A stretch of DNA of 5,020 nucleotides from Candidatus Bathyarchaeota archaeon. Lineage in GTDB: Archaea; Thermoproteota; Bathyarchaeia; Bathyarchaeales; Bathyarchaeaceae. Under the pieces are notes generated by a model. The model worked only from the letters and a program-made list of their open reading frames with translations, did not search any database and was not told the DNA's origin. Where the stretch lies: NCBI GenBank assembly GCA_020356305.1, contig CP070636.1, positions 1,553,309 to 1,558,328 of the forward strand, given 5' to 3'. The translations under genes were made by a program, and so were the position numbers. This document shows, in pieces, positions 1 to 4,078 of the stretch (the stretch's first letter is position 1; every line of letters starts with the position of its first letter).

Positions 1-654
1 ATGCACTTCAACTACGTCCCAACCGGAAGAGCAAAGAAACACACAGAACTTGATCTAAGTCCCCGAGAAAGATTTTCCCTCTTAGAAACGATGGGGAAGA
101 AAATCGTTTATTTATACTTGAGAGCAAAGGAGGACAAGCAGAAAACGGGGAAAACCGAGATAAAAGTGGACAGATTTTTCAGTACGTGTCCCCAATTCGC
201 AAGCGTGGTGAAAAAGCTCTCAGAAGAAAAGGGATACGGTTTCACGGTATCTGCTCACTACGCCGCCAAAAAAGGGGTTGAAAACCTTGCAAACTTCTTG
301 GGAGGATGCGGGGCCGGAAGACTTTACGTAGGCTTAGAACCAAATGGGGACATTAAACCGTGCGTTTTCTTTCCCACCAACCAACACACTGTGCTCGGAA
401 ACATTTTGAAGGACGATTTCGAGCCTATCTGGGATAAGAACGAAATTCTATGGGAACTGAGAACGAGAGAAAAGTTGGAAAATTATCGAATAAACGGCAA
501 GATAATCGGCTGTGGAAACTGCAAAGACAAATACATATGCGGTGGATGCAGAGCCAGATCGTACGGCTACTTCCACGGAAATTTGAGCAAGCCAGACATA
601 GGGTGTATAGATAACGAAGAAATCTGGAGAAAGGTTGCGGAGCAATTCACCTAA
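1..654 (+). CDS. Radical SAM/SPASM-domain protein, C-terminal part (5' end outside the window)
   Basis: The 217 visible residues are the tail of a radical SAM enzyme with an auxiliary iron-sulfur (SPASM) domain. Seen: C103-x12-G116-x4-C121, then C171-x2-C174-x5-C180-x2-C183, then C202. This seven-cysteine layout is what the SPASM family uses to hold two auxiliary [4Fe-4S] clusters. The stretch GGCGAGRLYVGLEPNGDIKPC and the GGCRARSYGY segment are typical of COG0535-type enzymes (AhbC/AhbD/NirJ, PqqE and peptide-modifying relatives). The opening NYVPTGRAK resembles the late strand of the radical SAM barrel, so the catalytic CxxxCxxC motif should lie upstream of the window. The ATG at position 1 is then probably an internal Met and the gene is cut by the window edge. 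C63 is an extra cysteine. The substrate cannot be told from this part; heme-pathway and RiPP-like roles are both open. The TAA stop overlaps the stop of the convergent ndk gene. Confidence 0.88.
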   Translation: MHFNYVPTGRAKKHTELDLSPRERFSLLETMGKKIVYLYLRAKEDKQKTGKTEIKVDRFFSTCPQFASVVKKLSEEKGYGFTVSAHYAAKKGVENLANFLGGCGAGRLYVGLEPNGDIKPCVFFPTNQHTVLGNILKDDFEPIWDKNEILWELRTREKLENYRINGKIIGCGNCKDKYICGGCRARSYGYFHGNLSKPDIGCIDNEEIWRKVAEQFT

Positions 655-1082
655 CGTTTTCGATAATCGAGAATTTCGTCAGGTTTGAAAAAGACAGGAA
701 TCTCTCTTCCAGCGTTTTCGAGACTGTCCGAAGCGTGAATGATGTTCTTTTGAACATCAAGTGCAAAGTCTCCACGGATGGTTCCAGGTCGGGCTTCCAG
801 AGGGTCTGTGCTCCCGATCATGTTGCGAACGAAGGAGACAACGTTAGGTCCCTCAACGACCATTGCGAGAATAGGGCCAGAGGCGATATGTTCAACTAGG
901 GGCTCGTAAAAGGTTTTTCCCTTATGCACTTCATAAATACTCTCGGCTTGTACTCGGGTTGGTTGGAGGAGTTTCATGGCAGCTATTGTAAGTCCTCTTC
1001 GCTCGATTCTACTAGTGATTTCACCAATCAATCCTCTGACAACGGCTTCAGGCTTAATGAAGACAAGTGTTTGTTCAATCAA
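651..1082 (-). CDS. ndk: Nucleoside diphosphate kinase (TTG start, 143 aa)
   Basis: Cytosolic enzyme that moves the gamma phosphate from ATP to other (d)NDPs through a phosphohistidine, balancing NTP pools for RNA, DNA and GTP-using translation. With the TTG start the protein begins MIEQTLVFIKPEAVVRG, matching the family N-terminus, with K10 in the IKP motif. N113-I-I-H116-A-S-D is the active-site NxxH(G/A)SD motif, so H116 is the predicted phosphohistidine. MIGSTDPLEARPGTIRGDFA is the conserved nucleotide-binding segment. The length of 143 aa fits the usual 140-150. A GTG at 1121 is in frame but would add 13 unrelated residues lying over rpl24e. TTG at 1082 overlaps the rpl24e TGA as TTGA, which favours coupled re-initiation. 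The gene is last in the rpl7ae-rps28e-rpl24e cluster, a common archaeal order. Its TAG stop (653-651) overlaps the TAA of the convergent radical SAM gene. Confidence 0.95.
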   Translation of the reverse strand: MIEQTLVFIKPEAVVRGLIGEITSRIERRGLTIAAMKLLQPTRVQAESIYEVHKGKTFYEPLVEHIASGPILAMVVEGPNVVSFVRNMIGSTDPLEARPGTIRGDFALDVQKNIIHASDSLENAGREIPVFFKPDEILDYRKR

Positions 1083-1276
1083 GCCTTCCCTTTTTCCTCC
1101 TTTCCATAATATTTTGTCCACGGAAGCTTACGAGAGTCTCTCTTCAGCTTGACAGAGCTCTTTCTACACTTGCTGGAGCAAAACCACAGAATGGTTCCGT
1201 CATTTCTGATGTACATGATGCCAGTGCCTGAGGGGAATTCGTTTCCGCAGAATGAACAGTGTCGAGGCCTTGGCAC
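1079..1276 (-). CDS. rpl24e: Large ribosomal subunit protein L24e (eL24), GTG start
   Basis: Small zinc-ribbon protein of the archaeal 50S subunit. The 65 residues hold C7-x2-C10 and C33-x3-C37 (CSFCG ... WFCSSKC), the four zinc ligands of the family. GTGIMYIRNDGTILWFCSSKC is the core signature, and RKLPWTKYY closes the conserved part; the family is usually 55-70 aa in archaea. The start is GTG, supported by GGAGGT ending 8 nt upstream. Family members often begin directly at the first Cys pair, so the leading PRPRH is a short lineage-specific extension. It lies 19 nt downstream of rps28e, and its TGA overlaps the TTG of ndk by 4 nt. Co-transcription with rpl7ae and rps28e is expected. Confidence 0.96.
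   Translation of the reverse strand: MPRPRHCSFCGNEFPSGTGIMYIRNDGTILWFCSSKCRKSSVKLKRDSRKLPWTKYYGKEEKGKA
1096..1103 (-). promoter_or_regulatory. Shine-Dalgarno-like site for ndk, inside rpl24e
   Basis: The minus strand reads AAAGGAGG, a strong match to the archaeal anti-SD. It lies 13 nt before the proposed TTG start of ndk, somewhat long, with a second purine run (GGGAAGG, 1090-1084) in between. It sits inside the last codons of rpl24e and is downstream of the alternative GTG at 1121, so it supports the TTG and not the GTG. Confidence 0.5.
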
Positions 1277-1284
1277 CGGCGAAA

Positions 1285-1290
1285 ACCTCC
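1285..1290 (-). promoter_or_regulatory. Shine-Dalgarno site of rpl24e
   Basis: GGAGGT on the minus strand, in the 19-nt gap after the rps28e stop, is placed 8 nt before the GTG at 1276. It is the clearest SD in the cluster and settles the GTG start of rpl24e, which has no ATG at its N-terminus. Confidence 0.8.
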
Positions 1291-1295
1291 GGGTT

Positions 1296-1517
1296 TCACC
1301 TGATTTTCTTAGCTTCTCGTTCCGTTTCTCTGAGCATCAGTACGTCGTTGGTCCGTATTGGACCCTTCACGTTTCTGGTGATGATGCGTCCTTTGTCTCT
1401 TCCTTCGAGCACTCGAACCCTAACCTGCGTGATCTCACCGGTGATCCCTGTTCGTCCGATCACTTGGATGACCTCGGCGGTCGTTAGCTCTTCCTCTGGT
1501 TCTTGCTTCCGGCTCAT
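1296..1517 (-). CDS. rps28e: Small ribosomal subunit protein S28e (eS28)
   Basis: OB-fold protein of the 30S subunit near the mRNA exit/E-site, shared by archaea and eukaryotes. The 73 residues end with [20 protein letters not shown], the highly conserved C-terminal signature, and include [24 protein letters not shown], the beta-barrel core. The first 11 residues ([10 protein letters not shown]) are a charged, poorly conserved tail. The length fits archaeal homologues (about 70 aa). It is the only complete gene in the window with an ATG start. That ATG overlaps the TGA of rpl7ae as ATGA (1517-1514), so its translation is probably coupled to rpl7ae; a weak GAGG lies about 9 nt upstream inside rpl7ae. 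Confidence 0.97.
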   Translation of the reverse strand: MSRKQEPEEELTTAEVIQVIGRTGITGEITQVRVRVLEGRDKGRIITRNVKGPIRTNDVLMLRETEREAKKIR

Positions 1518-1909
1518 TCGCTATGGCCTCTCTTCTTCAGCTCTTCAACTCGACTTAAAATTTCTTTCAGTAGTGCTGAGGCGTCGCCAGCCTCGGTTAT
1601 GCAAGCTGCGGCTGCTGGTACATCTATTCCAGAGGAGGTTCCGAGTTTTTCCTTCCTTGGAACGAATACGTAGGGAATTTTGCGTTCTTCGCATATGAGT
1701 GGTAAGTGCGCTACGACTTCAGGAGGGTCTACGTCTTCGGCTATGACTACGAGTTTCGCTAGTGCTCTTTCTATGGCTTTTGTTGTTTCGTTGGTGCCTT
1801 TGCGGACGTTGCCTGTCTGGTTAGCTATTTGCAGGGCTTCATAGGCGGCGTCTGCAACTTCCTTTGGGACTTCAAATTTTACGTAGAATGGTTTCGACGT
1901 GTGCCTCAC
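1514..1909 (-). CDS. rpl7ae: Ribosomal protein L7Ae (eL8), kink-turn binding protein; start uncertain
   Basis: RNA-binding protein that recognises kink-turns. In archaea it serves in the 50S subunit, in box C/D and H/ACA guide RNPs and in RNase P. Seen: [12 protein letters not shown] near the N-terminus, then the RNA-contact motif G38-T-N-E-T-T-K44, [10 protein letters not shown] (53-62), [17 protein letters not shown], and GIDVPAAA in the loop that reads the kink-turn bulge. These are all hallmark positions of the family. At 131 aa the length is normal (120-130). The GTG at 1909 gives [10 protein letters not shown]; no SD lies at a proper distance before it. A GGTGA overlapping this GTG sits 5 nt before an ACG (1900) that would yield the family-like MSKPFYV, so the true start is open. 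First gene of the cluster; the gap upstream should hold its promoter. Confidence 0.96.
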   Translation of the reverse strand: MRHTSKPFYVKFEVPKEVADAAYEALQIANQTGNVRKGTNETTKAIERALAKLVVIAEDVDPPEVVAHLPLICEERKIPYVFVPRKEKLGTSSGIDVPAAAACITEAGDASALLKEILSRVEELKKRGHSE

Positions 1910-1927
1910 CCCTTTAATGTGCTGGAG

Positions 1928-1961
1928 TTTTTATCAACGTCCCACTCTTAAGAATGTTTCG
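1928..1961 (-). promoter_or_regulatory. Candidate archaeal BRE/TATA elements before rpl7ae
   Basis: Two A/T-rich elements precede the cluster on the minus strand. One is GATAAAAA at 1935-1928. The other is CGAAAC (BRE-like, 1961-1956) followed by ATTCTTAA (1955-1948). Using the usual distance of about 26 nt from TATA centre to transcript start, the first would place the start near 1905, inside the annotated GTG region. The second would place it near 1925, giving a short leader. Neither is a strong TATA match; the assignment rests on position as much as sequence. Confidence 0.3.
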
Positions 1962-2020
1962 AATTTTGTCACATGGATGGCCTATTCTTTTGGTTCTCTC
2001 TCATAATCTGCGCGCGCGCT

Positions 2021-2066
2021 GTTGAAACGCCTCCGTTCGAAACACTTCTAGTTGAAAAGCCTCAAT
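2021..2066. repeat. Degenerate three-copy direct repeat, 14-16 nt units
   Basis: Three adjacent units: GTTGAAACGCCTCC (2021-2034), GTTCGAAACACTTCTA (2035-2050) and GTTGAAAAGCCTCAAT (2051-2066). The first and third agree at 12 of their first 14 positions and are exactly 30 bp apart; the middle one matches with an extra C and some changes. The 30-bp period is close to three helical turns. There are no spacers, so this is not a CRISPR array. Confidence 0.5.
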
Positions 2067-2121
2067 AAAACTCTTCTTGTGCGCTTGTGCAGTACGTGCG
2101 CATTTCAGGAGATGGGTATAT

Positions 2122-2138
2122 CTAGTTTTTTTTTCTAG
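2122..2138 (+). other. T9 run flanked by CTAG
   Basis: CTAG (2122-2125), nine T (2126-2134), CTAG (2135-2138). On the plus strand a T-run of this length is the form archaeal intrinsic terminators take, but no plus-strand gene lies upstream within 1.4 kb. Read on the minus strand it is an A9 stretch followed by AGATATAC (2123-2116), which could act as a BRE/TATA-type promoter with a long leader to rpl7ae. The role is undecided. Confidence 0.3.
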
Positions 2139-2242
2139 GGTTGCCAGAATTTCGGGGATGGTGGTTTTGTCTGCTTTTCAGTGGGCTATCTATGTCTGTT
2201 TGATGTGTGCGCGTCTTGATTTACGTTGAAGTCGATTGCCTT

Positions 2243-2264
2243 GCGACGTACATATATACGTCGC
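2243..2264. repeat. Perfect 8-bp inverted repeat with 6-nt spacer
   Basis: GCGACGTA (2243-2250) is followed by CATATA and by its exact reverse complement TACGTCGC (2257-2264). Three further pairs (CTT 2240-2242 with AAG 2267-2269) can form beyond a 2-nt bulge. As RNA it makes a stable hairpin in either direction; as DNA it could be a dimeric protein operator. It is 48 nt past the gltX stop. No T-run follows it on the minus strand, so it is not a typical terminator hairpin. Confidence 0.65.
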
Positions 2265-2270
2265 TGAAGC

Positions 2271-2288
2271 AGAGAAAATGCGCGCGCA
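2271..2288 (-). terminator. gltX: Possible weak terminator after gltX
   Basis: On the minus strand the palindrome TGCGCGCGCA (2288-2279) runs into TTTTCTCT (2278-2271), 23 nt after the gltX TAG. A GC block before a pyrimidine/T stretch is compatible with termination. The T-run is short and interrupted, and archaeal termination signals vary, so this is only a positional candidate. Confidence 0.2.
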
Positions 2289-2311
2289 AGAGCGTGGTTC
2301 GTATCGTAAAT

Positions 2312-4051
2312 CTATCGGTGGGTGAAACAAGCGGTTAATTTCTTCTCCAAGCTGTCAATTCGCACGAAACCAAAGCGTTCGAATTGAACAACTTCATTGG
2401 GACGCAGCTTTTTGCAAGCGTCTTCAGCGATGCCATTTGCCACAGACGCGTCAGGCATAACTACTTCACATGGAATGCCCGTGTCTGCAGGAATCCAATG
2501 GATCAGGGGAGCGCTGAGTTTCTTCGCTTCCTCGTAAGCCTCACTGTGAAACACGGTCTCGATTAATTGTTTTTCAATGCCTTCGATCTTAAGGTTAAAG
2601 AGTCCCATGAACCGAACTGTTTTGCCTTCTCCTAGAATATCTTGGTCGTTGTCGGAAACCCAAAAGAGCGCTTCACCATCTTCTGGCCTTATCTTAAAGC
2701 GGCGAAAGCCCTTTTCAGGCCAGTCCGGATGCAGGGGGATCTGAGCAGTGAACGCGTGTGGAACGTTTTTCACCGTAAGTTTTCTCGGGTTGTGCACGAA
2801 GAAGTATCGAGTCGCTACAGGATCAATGATTTTTCGGTTGTGAGCGTAAAGGTTCTCCCAACTCAACATGACGTCAGCTGTCTTCGGACCAACATCAATT
2901 ATGAGGCGTCTTATGGCCTCCGGCTTTATTCCTCTCCTCCTTAGAGCGGCTAGGGTGGCAAGCCTAGGGTCGTCCCACTGCCTGAATAGACCGCTTCTAA
3001 ATCCTTCAAGAATCTTTGACTTGCTGAGCAGAGCTCGGGTTATTTTGAGTCTGCCGTAGTGAATGGCCTCCGGATAACGCCATCCAAAGTGCCGGTACAT
3101 GTATTCTTGTCGTGTCTGATTAGTCAGGTGCTCCTTTCCCCGTATAATATGCGTTACACCCATCAAATGATCGTCAACCCCGCAGGCAAAGTTGTAGAGA
3201 GGCCAAACCCTATACTTGCTTCCCACCCTCGGATGGGGATGCCTCTCCGGATCGATGATTCTGAAAGCGGGCCAATCTCGAACTGCAGGGTTGGGGTGGT
3301 TCAGATCAGTTTTGACCCTCACCACTGCCCCACCTTCCCTATATGTACCGTTCAACATGCGCCTCCACCGAGCAATCTGCTCTTCCGGTGCAAGATGTCG
3401 ACAAGGGCAAGGCTCATTGGCTTTCACTTTATCCCGAAACTCCTCACGTGGGCAGATGCAAACGTAGGCATGTTCCTTCTTGAGAAGCTTCTCAACGTGT
3501 TCGTAATAGATCGAGAGTCGGTCGCTCTGAATGACCTCTCTATCCCAATTACACCCAAGCCAAGTGAGGTCCTCTCGTATGAAGTCGTAGAATGGCAAAG
3601 CCGACTTTTTCAGCCTTGGATCGGTGTCCTCAAATCGGAGATAGAAGAGGCCGTCATACATTTTGGCGTACTCGTAACAGAGGACGATGGCTCTGGCTGA
3701 TCCTAAATGCAATGCACAGTCAGGGTTTGGAGAAAAACGGGTTATAACTCTCTCATACTTTTCAACGTTCGGCAACGGAGGAAGCTTTTTCTTCTCCTCA
3801 ATCTTCTCTTTGACCAGAGCCTTAGGCCATCTTTTTTCCACAATTCGCTTTTGTTTTTCCAAAGAAAGTTTGTTGACCTCTTGCACAACCTGTTCGACCA
3901 TGGAAGCGATTTCTTTTATCTTTCCTTTGAGGTGTGGGCGTTCTGCCAGCAATTTACCTAGAACCGATTGGACCCGAGCCTCTCCTCCATACTGAAGCGC
4001 ATTGAGAAGTGCGATCTTATGAACAACTTCCCTCGTTTCGTTTGAGGTCAA
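2312..4051 (-). CDS. gltX: Glutamyl-tRNA synthetase, archaeal type (TTG start, 579 aa)
   Basis: Class-I synthetase that charges tRNA-Glu; archaeal members are usually non-discriminating and also make Glu-tRNA-Gln for the GatDE amidotransferase. Residues 1-95 are a charged, mostly helical N-terminal region (IALLNALQYGGEA) normal for archaeal GluRS. The Rossmann catalytic domain starts at RFSPNPDCALHLGSARA, with H115-L-G-S118 in the HIGH position. RFEDTDPR (139-146) is the glutamate/ATP site. C198-x-C200 and C215-x-C217 form a zinc knuckle. VDDHLMGVTHIIRGKEH precedes RLKITRALLSKSKI, where 341-345 is the KMSKS loop. The rest is the beta-barrel anticodon-binding part of the GlnRS/archaeal GluRS type, ending QFERFGFVRID. 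The length is typical (550-580). The start is TTG, with no convincing SD; the next Met (51) would remove conserved sequence. The frame is open back only to the preceding gene's TAG, 27 nt upstream, so the two are very probably co-transcribed. Confidence 0.96.
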   Translation of the reverse strand: MTSNETREVVHKIALLNALQYGGEARVQSVLGKLLAERPHLKGKIKEIASMVEQVVQEVNKLSLEKQKRIVEKRWPKALVKEKIEEKKKLPPLPNVEKYERVITRFSPNPDCALHLGSARAIVLCYEYAKMYDGLFYLRFEDTDPRLKKSALPFYDFIREDLTWLGCNWDREVIQSDRLSIYYEHVEKLLKKEHAYVCICPREEFRDKVKANEPCPCRHLAPEEQIARWRRMLNGTYREGGAVVRVKTDLNHPNPAVRDWPAFRIIDPERHPHPRVGSKYRVWPLYNFACGVDDHLMGVTHIIRGKEHLTNQTRQEYMYRHFGWRYPEAIHYGRLKITRALLSKSKILEGFRSGLFRQWDDPRLATLAALRRRGIKPEAIRRLIIDVGPKTADVMLSWENLYAHNRKIIDPVATRYFFVHNPRKLTVKNVPHAFTAQIPLHPDWPEKGFRRFKIRPEDGEALFWVSDNDQDILGEGKTVRFMGLFNLKIEGIEKQLIETVFHSEAYEEAKKLSAPLIHWIPADTGIPCEVVMPDASVANGIAEDACKKLRPNEVVQFERFGFVRIDSLEKKLTACFTHR

Positions 4052-4078
4052 GGCCGGCCACTTGATTTCTAAGTGTAG

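Larger units (their letters stand above)
1910..2311. other. 402-nt non-coding region between gltX and the ribosomal cluster
   Basis: I find no supported gene here: only short chance reading frames, no tRNA-like T-arm with matching stem and no box C/D pair. It separates the end of gltX from the start of rpl7ae, both on the minus strand, so it should contain the gltX terminator and the rpl7ae promoter. It also holds an 8-bp perfect inverted repeat (2243-2264), a three-copy degenerate repeat (2021-2066), a T9 run between two CTAG sites (2122-2138) and five alternating purine-pyrimidine tracts of 11-16 nt. A long 5' leader or an independent small RNA is possible but not shown. Confidence 0.75.

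Noticed and set aside
1896..1943. Kink-turn in the rpl7ae leader for autoregulation
   Set aside because: A GACGT/ACGTC stem and UGA/GA elements exist, but the three-nucleotide bulge and adjacent tandem G-A pairs do not line up with flanking stems.
2031..2050. tRNA T-arm (GTTCGAAAC)
   Set aside because: The flanking 5-nt segments do not pair and no acceptor, D or anticodon arms can be built around it.
2021..2066. CRISPR fragment (GTTGAAAC-like repeats)
   Set aside because: The units are about 15 nt, contiguous and degenerate, without spacers.
1973..2068. Plus-strand 31-codon frame with a hydrophobic stretch (LFFWFSLIICA)
   Set aside because: It has no SD, no clear promoter and no recognisable family. 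A frame this short is expected by chance, and it lies over the degenerate repeat.
2188..2311. Frame stays open for about 41 codons after the gltX TAG, suggesting UAG readthrough (e.g. pyrrolysine)
   Set aside because: GluRS already ends at its usual point after FGFVRID, the extension is not family-like, and an open run of this length is not rare. ndk and the prenyl synthase also end in TAG at their expected ends.
3059..3700. 213-aa plus-strand frame opposite gltX
   Set aside because: It is fully antisense to the conserved catalytic region of gltX, has no recognisable domain and no start context; it is a shadow frame.
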